Source: Parasphingopyxis algicola
GTDB taxonomy: Bacteria > Pseudomonadota > Alphaproteobacteria > Sphingomonadales > Sphingomonadaceae
Assembly: GCF_013378075.1 (NCBI RefSeq)
Contig: NZ_CP051131.1
Location: 2,182,501 to 2,246,500 of the forward strand
Reading direction: 5' to 3'
Length of the DNA stretch: 64,000 bases
The notes under the pieces are model-generated. The model was not told the DNA's origin. It searched no databases and was given only the letters and a program-made list of their open reading frames with translations. This document shows positions 26,801 to 36,819 of this stretch, piece by piece; position 1 is the first letter of the stretch, and each line of letters begins with the position of its first letter. Position numbers and translations under genes: made by a program.

Positions 26801-27540
26801 GAGAGCTTCTCCATCACATCGTCCGGCACGTCGTAATTGCCCCAGACGGTCTGGACATCGTCATTGTGGTCGAGCGTGTCGATCAGCTTCATCAGCGTCC
26901 CGGCGTCCTTCTCGTCGAGCGTCACCTCTACATTGGGCCGCCAGGCGAGCTTCGCGCCCTCGGGCTCGCCGAGCGCTTTCTCGAGCTCGCCGGCGACGGC
27001 ATGGAGATCGTCGGCCGCCGTCCAGATTTCATGGCTTTCATCGTCGGACTGCAAATCCTCGGCACCCGCTTCGAGCGCCGCTTCGAGTACCTTTTCGCTG
27101 TCGCCCACGCTGGCCGGATAGGTAATCAGGCCGAGCCGCTCGAAACCGTGCGCGACCGAGCCGCTTTCGCCCATATTGCCGCCATTTTTCGAAAAGATCG
27201 TACGGACATCGGTCACCGTGCGGTTGCGATTGTCGGTCAAGGTTTCGACGATCAGGCTGACCCCGCCGGGGCCAAAGCCCTCGAACCGGATTTCTTCGTA
27301 ATTTTCATCGTCATTGGCGCTGGCCTTGTCGATCGCCCGCTGGATATTGTCCTTGGGCATCGACTGTCCGCGCGCCGTATTGACGGCGAGGCGGAGCCGC
27401 GGATTCATGTCGGGATCGGGTGCGCCCATCTTGGCCGCGACGGTGATCTCGCGGCTGAGCTTGGAGAAGAGCGCCGAGCGCTTCTTGTCCTGCGCGCCCT
27501 TGCGATGCATGATATTCTTGAATTTACTATGGCCTGCCAT
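26797..27540 (-). CDS. YebC/PmpR-family protein (TACO1-like)
   Basis: The 247-residue protein starts [18 protein letters not shown], the hallmark of the YebC/TACO1 family, with the conserved [19 protein letters not shown] core. Members are reported as transcription regulators and as translation factors that relieve ribosome stalling at proline stretches, so I leave the role open. The ATG at 27540 is certain from the family start. It heads the ruvC-ruvA block, and its stop codon is shared with the ruvC start. Confidence 0.93.
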   Translation of the reverse strand: MAGHSKFKNIMHRKGAQDKKRSALFSKLSREITVAAKMGAPDPDMNPRLRLAVNTARGQSMPKDNIQRAIDKASANDDENYEEIRFEGFGPGGVSLIVETLTDNRNRTVTDVRTIFSKNGGNMGESGSVAHGFERLGLITYPASVGDSEKVLEAALEAGAEDLQSDDESHEIWTAADDLHAVAGELEKALGEPEGAKLAWRPNVEVTLDEKDAGTLMKLIDTLDHNDDVQTVWGNYDVPDDVMEKLS

Positions 27541-27596
27541 GGGTTTTCGAACTTGCCTTGCTGGAATGGTCTGATCGCTCCCGATAGCCGAGGCGG

Positions 27597-28274
27597 CTAG
27601 CGATTGGCAACGCGGCGATAGGCGGTAACCGACAAGGCCAGGCCGATCAGCACTATCAGCATGCTCAGCGCGCCGTCGGCGATTTCGAGTGCCGCCGAAC
27701 GCGCGATTGTCCCCTCGACCAGCCCTACATCGATATAGGCATGGAGCGCGGATAGCGGCACAACGATCAGCAATTGCCAGATGACCAAGAATGGCAGCCA
27801 TAGCGAAAATTCACGCAGCCGGGGACGCGGATCGATGGCGAGCGGCTTTTCCGTTGCGAGCGCTACGGTCCAGACTGCCAAGGGCGACGTGATCAGCGCG
27901 GCGAGGGCGTTGCCCGCAACGAGATTGACCAAATTGTCCTGCCCATCCGGCAACAGAGCCCGGACGCCGGCGGACACGGCAAAGCCCAGCAGCGTCAGCA
28001 GCACCATCAACCAGAATGCGCCATCGGGCATAAAGGGGGCACGGCGTGAGTCTGTCGCACGGCGCAACAGCGCAACGGTCAGCAATAGGAGCCCGGCAAG
28101 ACGGATCACCGCCGCGAGGAGGAAAATCGGCGACGGCGGCTCACCCGGTTCGCCGATCTCCGAGAGGATCACCGCGTTGGTCGCAGTCGCCAGAACCAGC
28201 AGGATTACCGCCAACAGCCGCCATTCGGGCGCAATCGCCTGCCGCAGAGCGTCCCGTAAAAATCCTATGGCCAT
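27597..28274 (-). CDS. Polytopic membrane protein, unknown function
   Basis: The 225-residue protein has about six transmembrane helices and an amphipathic, basic N-terminal helix. The pattern resembles unannotated alphaproteobacterial membrane proteins without a named domain. It lies 56 bp upstream of yebC on the same strand. No catalytic motif was seen. Confidence 0.65.
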   Translation of the reverse strand: MAIGFLRDALRQAIAPEWRLLAVILLVLATATNAVILSEIGEPGEPPSPIFLLAAVIRLAGLLLLTVALLRRATDSRRAPFMPDGAFWLMVLLTLLGFAVSAGVRALLPDGQDNLVNLVAGNALAALITSPLAVWTVALATEKPLAIDPRPRLREFSLWLPFLVIWQLLIVVPLSALHAYIDVGLVEGTIARSAALEIADGALSMLIVLIGLALSVTAYRRVANR

Positions 28275-28305
28275 ATCTGGCGATAGGCTATTCTCTTGAA
28301 TCGGA

Positions 28306-28803
28306 TCAAGATGCTATGATTCGCTGCCACCAACCGACATCGCGCCATGCGCCGAATTTCCAGCCGACCTCGCGATAGATGCCGACCGGCGTGAAGCCGA
28401 CCGCCTTGTGCAGCGCTTCGCTGCCCTCATTGGGGATGGCGATACCGGCAAAGGCGGCGTGGACGTCATGCTCGGCCAGGATCGGGAACAGCGCCTCGTA
28501 CAGCGCCCGGCCGAGGCCCCGCCGGACCCTCGTGTCCGGAACGTAGATCGCGACGTCGCAGGAAAAGCGATAGGCATGGCGCAGCCTGTGCGGCGAACCA
28601 TAGGCATAGCCCGCGATCTCGCCGTCATCCTCGGCGACGACCCAGCCGTGCGAAGCGCCATAGCCTTCGATCCGCCGGCCCATCTCGCGCACCGACGGCA
28701 CTTCTTCCTCGAAGCTCACCCATGTATTCTCGACGAACGGCGCGTAGATCGCTCGGCAGCTTTCGGCATCGTCGGCCCGGCCCGGGCGCACCGCGATGGT
28801 CAT
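28306..28803 (-). CDS. GNAT-family N-acetyltransferase, Pat-like
   Basis: The 165-residue protein matches phosphinothricin-acetyltransferase-like GNAT enzymes: it begins VRPGRADDAESCRAIYAPFV, has the acetyl-CoA loop RRGLGRALYEAL, and ends with GFTPVGIYREVGWKFGAWRDVGWWQ. Most housekeeping relatives acetylate amino acids such as methionine sulfoximine or sulfone, so no resistance role is implied. It lies 7 bp after the YbjQ-family gene. Confidence 0.9.
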   Translation of the reverse strand: MTIAVRPGRADDAESCRAIYAPFVENTWVSFEEEVPSVREMGRRIEGYGASHGWVVAEDDGEIAGYAYGSPHRLRHAYRFSCDVAIYVPDTRVRRGLGRALYEALFPILAEHDVHAAFAGIAIPNEGSEALHKAVGFTPVGIYREVGWKFGAWRDVGWWQRIIAS

Positions 28804-28810
28804 TGCGCCC

Positions 28811-29131
28811 TCAACCGAGCTTGACCGCCGTGCCGGAAACCGAGACCATCAGCATCGACCCCGTCTCGCCGATCACCTCATAGTCGAGATCGACGCCCAC
28901 CACCGCATCGGCGCCGGCGTCCTCGGCCTCATGTTCCAGATCGGCAAAGGCTTCGCGGCGGGCAGTTTTCAGCGCCTTCTCATAGGCACCGGCCCGTCCG
29001 CCGACGATATCGCGCACCTTGGCGAACATGTCGGAAAAGATATTGGCCCCGATGATCGCCTCGCCGGTCACCACGCCGCAATAGCGGCTAATCGGTCGGC
29101 CTTCGATCTGCGGTGTCGTCGTGATGATCAT
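28811..29131 (-). CDS. YbjQ/UPF0145 family protein
   Basis: The 106-residue protein matches the YbjQ (heavy-metal-binding, DUF74) family: it starts [14 protein letters not shown], has [12 protein letters not shown] and ends [27 protein letters not shown]. The family forms pentameric rings of unknown role, and the metal-binding name is not well proven. It is probably co-transcribed with the GNAT gene. Confidence 0.9.
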   Translation of the reverse strand: MIITTTPQIEGRPISRYCGVVTGEAIIGANIFSDMFAKVRDIVGGRAGAYEKALKTARREAFADLEHEAEDAGADAVVGVDLDYEVIGETGSMLMVSVSGTAVKLG

Positions 29132-29216
29132 GCCCGGCTCCTCCTCGCTGCTCGGCAGCAGCCTTAGCCGATCGGCCGGGCGATTTCATCCTCCATTCAC
29201 CGGGCCGATCGACCGT

Positions 29217-29459
29217 TCAATCCATGCCGAGTGCGGATTTGTAGGTGTCGAGCAGATCGTCCTGCTCGCGCCGGTCATTGGTGTCCATCTTCCGGAGGCT
29301 GACGACCTTGCGCATGACCTTGGGATCGTAACCGACGGCCTTGGCCTCCGCGTAAACGTCCTTGATATCGTCGGCGATACCCTTCTTCTCTTCCTCGAGC
29401 CGCTCGATCCGTTCGATCAGGAGCCTGAGCCTGTCCGCCTGTACTGCGCCGTCCGCCAT
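29217..29459 (-). CDS. gapR: GapR-type DNA-binding protein (DUF2312)
   Basis: The 80-residue protein matches DUF2312, the family of Caulobacter GapR, a nucleoid protein that binds overtwisted DNA ahead of forks. It is a long basic coiled-coil helix ([30 protein letters not shown]) followed by [13 protein letters not shown] and a short tail. The ATG at 29459 gives the normal family length. A longer open frame upstream overlaps the DUF1244 gene and was rejected. Confidence 0.93.
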   Translation of the reverse strand: MADGAVQADRLRLLIERIERLEEEKKGIADDIKDVYAEAKAVGYDPKVMRKVVSLRKMDTNDRREQDDLLDTYKSALGMD

Positions 29460-29521
29460 GATGCTTGTCTTTCTGCTTGGATTGGGAAAGCGCGAGGCTC
29501 TAGGCGAGCGCGCGAAAAGCC

Positions 29522-29836
29522 TCAAGCATTCTTCGCAACGCTGTCCTTCATCCGCTGCAATTGTTCGGGCGTCGCCTCGCGCTGATAGCGATCCTTCCAC
29601 TCGCCATAGGGCATGCCGTAGATTGCCGCGCGGGCCTCGTCCTTCGGCAACTCGGTACCGCGCTCGGCGGACGCTTCGGCGATCCAGTCGGACAGGCAGT
29701 TGCGGCAGAAGCCGGCCTGGCACATCAGATCGATATTCTCGGCATCGGTACGGTGGCGCAAATGGGCGACGAGCCGGCGGAAGGCGGCCGCCGCCACGGC
29801 ATCGTCGATATCGGGCATGATGGTTGGATCGGACAT
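29522..29836 (-). CDS. DUF1244 family protein
   Basis: The 104-residue protein matches DUF1244, with the Cys-rich conserved core [15 protein letters not shown] and [10 protein letters not shown]. Three closely spaced Cys suggest a metal or structural site. The function is unknown. It lies 62 bp upstream of gapR and divergent from pyk, which starts 80 bp away. Confidence 0.9.
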   Translation of the reverse strand: MSDPTIMPDIDDAVAAAAFRRLVAHLRHRTDAENIDLMCQAGFCRNCLSDWIAEASAERGTELPKDEARAAIYGMPYGEWKDRYQREATPEQLQRMKDSVAKNA

Positions 29837-29916
29837 TGATCAGGTTCCTCACAGTTGTACTGTCACGATAAGGCTATAGAGCCGCAACGGTAAGTCCAGA
29901 ACAGCCGGGAGGCCTC

Positions 29917-31395
29917 GTGGTTTCAGACACTGCCCCGCGCCAACGCAAGGTGCGTATCCTCGCAACGCTCGGCCCGTCCAGCGCCGACCCCGCGATGATC
30001 CGCAAGCTCTATCTTGCGGGGGCCGACGCCTTCCGGATCAATATGAGCCATGGCAGCCATGACGATCACAAACAGGTGTTTGCGGCGATCCGGGCGCTCG
30101 AAAAGGAAGCCCGGCGGCCGATGACGATCCTGGCCGATCTGCAAGGCCCCAAATTGCGGGTCGGCGAGTTTGCGGACGGGCTCGTCCAGCTCGAAACCGA
30201 TGCGCAATTCACCCTGGACCGGGACACGAGTCCCGGCGACGCCAGCCGCGTATCTTTGCCGCACCCGGAGATTTTCGAAGCGATCGGGGACGGGGCCCGC
30301 CTGCTGCTCGACGATGGCAAGATCGTGTTGCGCGTCACCGATGCAGAGGCCAACCGGATCGAAACGGTCGTCGAAGTCGGCGGGCCATTGTCCAACAACA
30401 AGGGCCTCAACGTCCCCGACGTGATCATCCCGATGGCCGCGCTGACCGACAAGGATCGCAGCGACCTGACCTTCGCGCTCGATCAGGGGGCGGACTGGAT
30501 CGCGCTATCCTTCGTGCAGAAGCCCGAAGACGCCGCCGAAGCGCGCAAGCTGATCCAGGGGCGGGCCGCGTTGCTCGCCAAGATCGAAAAACCCTCGGCC
30601 GTTCATCGGATCGACGAAATCCTCGAGGCCGTGGATGCAGTGATGGTCGCGCGCGGCGATCTCGGCGTCGAGATACCGCCCGAGGACGTCCCGCCGCTGC
30701 AAAAGCAGATCGTGGAAAAAGCCAGGATGGTGGGCCGTCCGGTCGTCGTCGCGACCCAGATGCTCGAATCGATGATCCGATCGCCGACGCCGACCCGGGC
30801 CGAGGTCTCGGACGTCGCGACGGCCGTGTACGATGGCGCGGATGCGATCATGCTGTCGGCGGAGAGCGCGGCGGGCGACTGGCCCGAGGAATCGGTAACG
30901 ATGATGGACAAGATCGCCACCGCGGTCGAGGCCGATCCCACCCATTGGGAGCGCGTGCATTTCACCGAAACCTTGCCCGATTCGACGAGTGCCGACGCGC
31001 TGGCCGAAGCCTCGAACGGCATCGCCCAGACGGTTTCGGCGAGCGCGATCATCTGTTTCACGACTTCGGGTTCGACGGCGCGTCGGGTATCGCGCGAACG
31101 GCCCTCGGTACCGCTGCTGGTGCTGACTCCCAAACTCAAGACCGCACGCCGGCTGGGCCTGTTATGGGGCGCGCATTCGGTGCACACGCGCGATGTCGCC
31201 AATTTCGAAGAGATGGTCGCCAAATCGAAGCGCATGGCGCTGCGCGCGCAGATCGCCGCGGGCGGGGACCGGGTCATCGTGATGGCCGGAGTCCCGTTCG
31301 GAACGCCCGGATCGACCAATGTGCTGCATATCGTACGCCTTATCGGCGACGAACTGAAACGCCACACGAACGACGAGATCGCCAGCGACAGCTAG
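29917..31395 (+). CDS. pyk: Pyruvate kinase
   Basis: This enzyme makes pyruvate and ATP from phosphoenolpyruvate in lower glycolysis. The 492-residue protein has ATLGPSS and INMSHG at the start, the active-site ARGDLGVEIP block and MLESMIRSPTPTRAEVSDVA. The start is a GTG preceded by GGGAGG. The C-terminal domain is complete. The length is normal for family II enzymes. Confidence 0.97.
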   Translation: MVSDTAPRQRKVRILATLGPSSADPAMIRKLYLAGADAFRINMSHGSHDDHKQVFAAIRALEKEARRPMTILADLQGPKLRVGEFADGLVQLETDAQFTLDRDTSPGDASRVSLPHPEIFEAIGDGARLLLDDGKIVLRVTDAEANRIETVVEVGGPLSNNKGLNVPDVIIPMAALTDKDRSDLTFALDQGADWIALSFVQKPEDAAEARKLIQGRAALLAKIEKPSAVHRIDEILEAVDAVMVARGDLGVEIPPEDVPPLQKQIVEKARMVGRPVVVATQMLESMIRSPTPTRAEVSDVATAVYDGADAIMLSAESAAGDWPEESVTMMDKIATAVEADPTHWERVHFTETLPDSTSADALAEASNGIAQTVSASAIICFTTSGSTARRVSRERPSVPLLVLTPKLKTARRLGLLWGAHSVHTRDVANFEEMVAKSKRMALRAQIAAGGDRVIVMAGVPFGTPGSTNVLHIVRLIGDELKRHTNDEIASDS

Positions 31396-31415
31396 CCGGC
31401 GCGCAGTTCCGGCGC

Positions 31416-32024
31416 TCAGCCGAGCAGGCCATGCTCTCGAAGGCTGGTCGCGAGCGTCTCCGCATCGCGGAAATGATGGCCGGCGAAACCTTCGGCCTCG
31501 GCGCTGCGGATATTCTCTTCCCGGTCGTCGATGAACAGAGCGGTGCAGCGCGCAAGACCGAAGCGCTCCAGCGCGAGACGATAGATGGCCGGATCGGGCT
31601 TGATCAGCTTCTCTGCGCCCGAGATCACGATGTCTGCGAAATTGTCGAGCACGGGCGCGGTCGGCCGGAACAGGTCCCAGAACTCGACGCCGAAATTCGT
31701 GATCGCAAACAGGGGAACGTCGCGGCGCGCCAGTTCCTCGACCAGGGCATGCACGCCCGGCACCGGCCCGGGAATAGTCTCGAGCCAGCGATCGACATAG
31801 GCTTCGATCAGTTCCGCATGCTGGGGGAATTCGGCACTGCGCTCGGCGACCATGGCCGCGAGCGGGCGACCGGCATCGTGCTGGACATGCCAGTCCAAGG
31901 TCACGACATTGTTGAGAAACCAGTCCCGCTCCTGCGGGTCGGGGATCAGCTTTTCGAAAAGAAATCGCGGATCCCAGCGATACAACACATTGCCGACGTC
32001 GAAGACGACAGCATCCACGGTCAT
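31416..32024 (-). CDS. HAD-family hydrolase
   Basis: The 202-residue protein is a HAD-type phosphatase with the nucleophile motif VVFDVGNVLY (Asp5 and Asp9 region), a helical cap, ITNFG (motif II) and FIDDREENI (motif IV). It resembles the YihX/epoxide-hydrolase-N-like HAD-IA group. The substrate is unknown. Its ATG overlaps the rpmJ stop by 1 nt (TAATG). Confidence 0.9.
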   Translation of the reverse strand: MTVDAVVFDVGNVLYRWDPRFLFEKLIPDPQERDWFLNNVVTLDWHVQHDAGRPLAAMVAERSAEFPQHAELIEAYVDRWLETIPGPVPGVHALVEELARRDVPLFAITNFGVEFWDLFRPTAPVLDNFADIVISGAEKLIKPDPAIYRLALERFGLARCTALFIDDREENIRSAEAEGFAGHHFRDAETLATSLREHGLLG

Positions 32025-32149
32025 TAGCCCTGGCGCGCTTTGAACCTGCGGTTGGTCTTGTTGATCACATAGGTGCGGCCACGACGACGAATCACGCGGT
32101 TGTCGCGATGACGGCCCTTGAGCGATTTCAGTGAATTACGGACTTTCAT
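32024..32149 (-). CDS. rpmJ: 50S ribosomal protein L36
   Basis: The 41-residue basic protein starts [20 protein letters not shown] and ends NRRFKARQG, the alternative, zinc-ligand-free form of L36 common in alphaproteobacteria. It is too short to appear in ordinary ORF lists but the match is unmistakable. The HAD gene follows, with 1 nt overlap. Confidence 0.96.
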   Translation of the reverse strand: MKVRNSLKSLKGRHRDNRVIRRRGRTYVINKTNRRFKARQG

Positions 32150-32249
32150 GGCGATGCCCGGCCTTTTTTCTATCTCGGTTGTCGGAAACGAAGCGTGCAC
32201 CTATGGTTGAACGGCCGCGAAGTCAAGCATCTGCGCGCATTGAAACCCG

Positions 32250-33002
32250 ATGGAGTTTCAGGTGAAATCACCGTTTCACAGGAGAAATCGAAGCGCCCCG
32301 CCGAGCGGCGAACGGCTCTATGCCATTGGCGATATCCATGGCCGTTTCGACCTGTTCGAAACGCTGCTCGGCAAGATCGAGGCCGACGACGCCGAGGGCC
32401 GCGCCGCCGACACGACGATCATCCTGCTCGGCGACCTGATCGACAGGGGCCCGGAATCGGCCGCCGTGGTCGAGCATGCCCTGTCCTGGAGCGCCGGGTT
32501 CGCCGATATGGAGGTGCTGCTCGGCAATCACGAAGCATCGATGCTCGCGGTGCTCGCAGGCGAGACCCGCTGGCTCGACAGCTGGCTCGGCTATGGCGGC
32601 CGCGAGACGCTGGCGAGCTATGGCGTTCCGTCCGATCTGCTCGATATGGGCGCGAGTGCGGATATCGCCCGCGCCGTGCAATCGCATATTCCCGATAGCC
32701 ATGCGCAGTGGCTGAAAGACCGCCCCTTGTCGCTGCGCCGCGGCGATTATCTGTTCGCCCATGCCGGGATCCGGCCGGGCCGCGCACTGGCCGCCCAGGA
32801 GGCCAGGGATCTGTTGTGGATCCGGTCCGAATTTCTCGACAGCGAGGATGACCATGGCGCGGTCGTCGTCCACGGCCATTCGATCACGCCGCAGCCTGAG
32901 GAGCGGCACAATCGGATCGGCATCGACACGGGCGCCTATTTCAGCGACACTCTGACGGCGCTCTGCCTCGAAGGCGGCGAGCGCCGGTTCATCCAAAGCT
33001 GA
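32250..33002 (+). CDS. PPP-family metallophosphatase
   Basis: The 250-residue protein has the full metallophosphatase set: GDIHGRFD, GDLIDRGPES, GNHEA and late HGHS. It belongs to the bacterial PPP-type Ser/Thr or diadenosine tetraphosphate phosphatases. The ATG at 32250 lacks a good ribosome binding site. A GTG four codons later (32262) sits 6 nt behind GGAG and may be the true start. Confidence 0.9.
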   Translation: MEFQVKSPFHRRNRSAPPSGERLYAIGDIHGRFDLFETLLGKIEADDAEGRAADTTIILLGDLIDRGPESAAVVEHALSWSAGFADMEVLLGNHEASMLAVLAGETRWLDSWLGYGGRETLASYGVPSDLLDMGASADIARAVQSHIPDSHAQWLKDRPLSLRRGDYLFAHAGIRPGRALAAQEARDLLWIRSEFLDSEDDHGAVVVHGHSITPQPEERHNRIGIDTGAYFSDTLTALCLEGGERRFIQS

Positions 33003-33012
33003 GAGGCGCGCC

Positions 33013-34014
33013 ATGAAACCCTTTGTCCCGCTATTCCTGTTCCTCGTCGCCTGCGGCCCGGCGGCCGGGAGCGCGACCTTCGATGCGGCCGCGCCGATCA
33101 CCGGGGATGTGCTGATTACCGGCAATAAGGGCGAGGACACGATCAGCCTCATAGATCTGGACACCGGCACGGAACATGCCCGGCTGGAGACCGGGCACCA
33201 GCCGCACGAAATCGCGATTTCGCCGAACGGCGCGCGCGCCGCGGTCGTCGCCTATGGCGGCACGACGATCGATATTATCGACGTGGCCAGCGCGAGCCGG
33301 GTCGACCGGATCGACCTCTCGCCCAATCGCCGCCCGCACGGTCTGCTCTGGCTGCCCGACAACCGGCTGATCGCGACGACCGAGGGCAGCGACAGCCTGA
33401 CCATCGTCGATATGGCCGACCGCTCGGTTTCGGCCATCGCGACGGCGCAGGAAGGCTCGCACATGGTGGCGGTCAACGCCGACCTCACCCGCGCCTATGT
33501 CGCCAATATGGGAAGCGGCACCGTCAGCGTAATCGATCTCGAAGCTGGCGCGAAGCTGCGCGACATTCCCGCCGGCGATACACCAGAGGGCATTGCAATC
33601 TCTCCCGACGGGGCAACGCTCTGGGTCGCCGATCGCGATAATGCACAGCTATTCGCTTTCGATACGACGAGCTTCGAGCGCGTCGCGGAGATCGGCGTCG
33701 GCAATTTCCCGATTCGTGTCGCTGTCAGCCCCGATGGCGGAACGGTCGTGACGTCCAACTATGCTGGCGGCAGTTTGACGCTGGTGGACGAGGAAAGCCG
33801 GACGGTGGACCGGACCATTCTTGTTTCCGGCAGCGTCGGCGCGGCGCAGGTCACTATCCTGTTCTCGAGCGATGGACGCACACTTTATGTGGCAGAAACC
33901 GGCCGCAACCGGATCGCGGCAGTCGAGCTGGAAAGCGGCGAGGTTGTTCGGCGCTATGATGCGGGCGAAGATAGCGACGGACTGGCCGTCACGACGATCG
34001 GCGCTACCGACTAG
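33013..34014 (+). CDS. YncE-like beta-propeller lipoprotein
   Basis: The 333-residue protein has a lipobox (LFLVACG) and at least five 40-residue YVTN-type blades, such as SLIDLDTGTEHARLETGHQPHEIAISPNGARAAVV and TVSVIDLEAGAKLRDIPAGDTPEGIAISPDG. Such propellers are periplasmic ligand- or partner-binding proteins; no enzymatic residues stand out. It follows the phosphatase by 10 bp and may share its transcript. Its stop overlaps that of galE, which is convergent. Confidence 0.85.
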   Translation: MKPFVPLFLFLVACGPAAGSATFDAAAPITGDVLITGNKGEDTISLIDLDTGTEHARLETGHQPHEIAISPNGARAAVVAYGGTTIDIIDVASASRVDRIDLSPNRRPHGLLWLPDNRLIATTEGSDSLTIVDMADRSVSAIATAQEGSHMVAVNADLTRAYVANMGSGTVSVIDLEAGAKLRDIPAGDTPEGIAISPDGATLWVADRDNAQLFAFDTTSFERVAEIGVGNFPIRVAVSPDGGTVVTSNYAGGSLTLVDEESRTVDRTILVSGSVGAAQVTILFSSDGRTLYVAETGRNRIAAVELESGEVVRRYDAGEDSDGLAVTTIGATD

Positions 34015-35009
34015 CCGCGGTCGGCAAGCCGCCTTTCCCATGCCAGCGCATCGGCGACGATCCCGTCGAGATCGGCATGCTGCGGGCGCCAGGGAAGCGC
34101 CGCAAGGATCGCGCCGTTGTCGGCGATCAGGGCGTCCGGATCGCCGGCGCGGCGCGGCTCCATCGACCGGCTGAGCGTGACGCCCGCGACCCGATCGACG
34201 CTGTCGAGCACCTCCAGCACCGAAAACCCGGTGCCGTAACCGCAGTTGAGAAGATGGCTTTCGTCCGGCGCGGCGATCAGCTTTTCGAGCGCATGGATAT
34301 GCGCGGCGGCGAGATCAGTGACATGGATATAGTCGCGCACCCCGGTGCCGTCGGACGTGTCGTAATCGGTCCCGAACACCGCGATACCGTCGCGCTTCCC
34401 GAGCGCCGCTTCGACGGCAACCTTTATCAGATGCGTCGCGCCCGCCGTCGACTGGCCGGACCGTCCCTGCGGATCGGCGCCCGCGACATTGAAGTAGCGC
34501 AGCGCGCAATAGTTGAGCGGATGGGCCGCCGCGGTATCGCGCAGCATCCATTCGGTCATCAGTTTCGACCGGCCATAGGGATTGATCGGCTCGGTCGGCA
34601 TGGTTTCCGTAACCGGTATCGTGTCGGGGATGCCATAGGTCGCGGCGGTCGAGGAAAAGAGGAAATGCGGCACGCCGTTCGCGACCGCCGTCTCGATCAG
34701 TGTCCGGCTCCTTGCGGTGTTGTTGTCGTAATATTTGAGCGGAGCCTCGACCGATTCCGGCACCACCACCGAGCCGGCGAAATGCATGATCGCCCGGATA
34801 TCATGATCGCCGATCAGTTTGGCGACGAGCGCGGCATCGGCGATATCGCCTTGGGCAAAGGTCGCACCATCCGGAACGGCCCAGCGAAAACCGGTCACCA
34901 GATTGTCGAGCACCACGACCGGCCAGCCCGCGTCGAGCAGCGCCAAGGCGGCGTGGCTTCCGATATAGCCCGCGCCTCCGGTAACCAGAATCGCCGGTTT
35001 CTCGCCCAT
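34011..35009 (-). CDS. galE: UDP-glucose 4-epimerase
   Basis: GalE interconverts UDP-glucose and UDP-galactose for surface polysaccharides. The 332-residue protein has the NAD motif TGGAGYIGSH, the catalytic SSTAATYG and YGRSK motifs, the substrate region NVAGADP, and a late ATG-free C-terminal domain of normal size. The ATG at 35009 is chosen because TGGAGYIG then lies at residue 9. Confidence 0.95.
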   Translation of the reverse strand: MGEKPAILVTGGAGYIGSHAALALLDAGWPVVVLDNLVTGFRWAVPDGATFAQGDIADAALVAKLIGDHDIRAIMHFAGSVVVPESVEAPLKYYDNNTARSRTLIETAVANGVPHFLFSSTAATYGIPDTIPVTETMPTEPINPYGRSKLMTEWMLRDTAAAHPLNYCALRYFNVAGADPQGRSGQSTAGATHLIKVAVEAALGKRDGIAVFGTDYDTSDGTGVRDYIHVTDLAAAHIHALEKLIAAPDESHLLNCGYGTGFSVLEVLDSVDRVAGVTLSRSMEPRRAGDPDALIADNGAILAALPWRPQHADLDGIVADALAWERRLADRG

Positions 35010-35110
35010 CTCCGCTTCCTTCACCCCTGTCCGACTCCCTTTTGCAGCCTTTTCGTGGCACAATCGTTGACCGGTCTATAGCGCCCCGCACCGCGATATG
35101 GAGACAGTTG

Positions 35111-35701
35111 ATGAAAAAGAGTTTTGCCCGCAGCGCCGCCCTGGCGACCCTTGCGCTGGTCGCCGCCTGCGCAACCCCCTCGCAACGCGGCACCGAAGTG
35201 ACCCGCTTCCATCTCGGCCAGGCCATCCCGGCCCAGGCAATCAATGTCGAGCCGGCGGATCCCGAGCGCGAGGGCAGCCTCGAGTTCCGCCAATATGCAT
35301 CGATCGTCGCACAGCAGCTCGCGACGATGGGCTTCACCGAGACCGGCCTGGAAGAAGCGGAAATGATCGCGGTGATCGACGTCGAACGCGGCACGCGCGA
35401 GGAAGTCGCCCGGCGCTCTCCCTTCACGATCGGGATCGGCGGCGGATCGTTCGGACGCCGGACGGGCGTCGGCGTGGGCACGAGTTTCGGCGTGGGCGGT
35501 TCGCGCGGCGGCGAGGTCGACGTCACCGAACTCTCCGTAGCGCTCAAGCGCCGGTCCGAGGGCACGATCGTCTGGGAAGGCACGGCGACCCGGGCCACCG
35601 AGCCCGGCGAAGAGAGCCCGGCGGCGATCGTCGAAATGCTCGCAGCGGCTCTGTTTCAAGGCTTCCCAGGCGAGTCCGGCCGCACTATCACGGTTGAATG
35701 A
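35111..35701 (+). CDS. DUF4136-like lipoprotein
   Basis: The 196-residue protein has a lipobox (LVAACAT) after a basic signal peptide and a body like the DUF4136 lipoproteins, including a Gly-rich GIGIGGGSFGRRTGVGVGTSFGVGG stretch. It is probably an outer-membrane lipoprotein of unknown role. GGAGA precedes the ATG at 35111. It overlaps the start of the M14 peptidase gene by 4 nt (ATGA). Confidence 0.8.
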   Translation: MKKSFARSAALATLALVAACATPSQRGTEVTRFHLGQAIPAQAINVEPADPEREGSLEFRQYASIVAQQLATMGFTETGLEEAEMIAVIDVERGTREEVARRSPFTIGIGGGSFGRRTGVGVGTSFGVGGSRGGEVDVTELSVALKRRSEGTIVWEGTATRATEPGEESPAAIVEMLAAALFQGFPGESGRTITVE

Positions 35702-36819
35702 CACTCAGCATCTCGAGCGCCTTTGACGGCGGCAATATCGCAGTTCTTTCAGCCTCCGGCAGCACCGCAGAACTGGAAATCGTCAAGGACCATCAGTCCG
35801 ATTTCTATCAATGGTTCTATTTTCGCGTCACGGGCTGCGCCGGCGAAGACCTGGTCCTGACGATCGGCAATGCCGGCGACAGCGCCTATCCGCAGGGCTG
35901 GGACAATTATCAGGCGCGCGTATCGGCCGACCGCGAGCAGTGGCGCCTGGCCGATACCAGCTATGCTGACGGCAAGCTCGTGATCCGCCACACGGCCGAG
36001 GCGAACAGCCTCTGGTTCGCCTATTTCGCGCCCTATACGATGGAACGACATCACGACCTGGTCACCGAGATCGCAGCGCGAGACGGCGTGAGCCACGCCT
36101 CGCTGGGGCAAACGCTCGACGGTCAGGAACTCGACTATTTCACGATCGGCACCGGCGATCTCTCGGTCTGGCTCTATGCGCGCCAGCATCCGGGCGAGAC
36201 GATGGCCGAATGGTGGATGGAGGGCGCGCTCGACCGGCTGACCGACCCTGCGGACCCGGTTGCGCGGGTTTTGCGCGAAAAAGCTACCTTCCACATCGTC
36301 CCCAATATGAACCCCGACGGATCGGCGCGCGGCCATCTGCGCACCAATGCGGTCGGAACCAACCTCAACCGCGAATGGCATCAGCCGACGCCGGAAAAGA
36401 GCCCCGAAGTCCTCTGGGTGTTGAACCATATGGACAAGACCGGTGTCGATTTCGCGATGGACGTCCATGGCGACGAAGCCATCCCCGCCAATTTCATCGC
36501 CGGGTTCGAGGGCATTCCGAGCTGGACCGAGCGGCAGGGCAAGCTCTACGACGCTTATCTCGCGGCACTGCTCAAGGCGTCGCCCGATTTTCAGACCAAA
36601 CTCGGCTATCCGGTCGCCAAACCGCGCAAGGGCAATCTCTCCATGTCGACCAACCAGGTCGCCGAGCGCTTCGATTGCGTCGCGATGACCCTCGAAATGC
36701 CGTTCAAGGACAATCACGAACTGCCGGATGCGGAATTCGGCTGGTCGCCCGAACGGTGCGCGCTGCTGGGGCGCGCCTGCCTGTCGGCGCTGTACGATGT
36801 TATCGACGATTTGGTCTAG
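35698..36819 (+). CDS. M14-family zinc carboxypeptidase, cytosolic type
   Basis: The 373-residue protein has the N-terminal beta domain of cytosolic carboxypeptidase-like M14 enzymes (QSDFYQWFYFRV) and zinc ligands in RQHPGETMAEW. Substrate and later ligand regions follow as NPDGSARGHLRTNAVGTNLNREW and MDVHGDE. These enzymes can trim glutamate or other C-terminal residues. No signal peptide is present. It is translationally coupled to the preceding lipoprotein gene, and its stop overlaps the convergent sigma factor gene. Confidence 0.9.
   Translation: MTLSISSAFDGGNIAVLSASGSTAELEIVKDHQSDFYQWFYFRVTGCAGEDLVLTIGNAGDSAYPQGWDNYQARVSADREQWRLADTSYADGKLVIRHTAEANSLWFAYFAPYTMERHHDLVTEIAARDGVSHASLGQTLDGQELDYFTIGTGDLSVWLYARQHPGETMAEWWMEGALDRLTDPADPVARVLREKATFHIVPNMNPDGSARGHLRTNAVGTNLNREWHQPTPEKSPEVLWVLNHMDKTGVDFAMDVHGDEAIPANFIAGFEGIPSWTERQGKLYDAYLAALLKASPDFQTKLGYPVAKPRKGNLSMSTNQVAERFDCVAMTLEMPFKDNHELPDAEFGWSPERCALLGRACLSALYDVIDDLV

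Noticed and set aside
28306-28803. Herbicide-resistance acetyltransferase
   Set aside because: The Pat-like GNAT family is mostly housekeeping, and nothing in the context suggests resistance.
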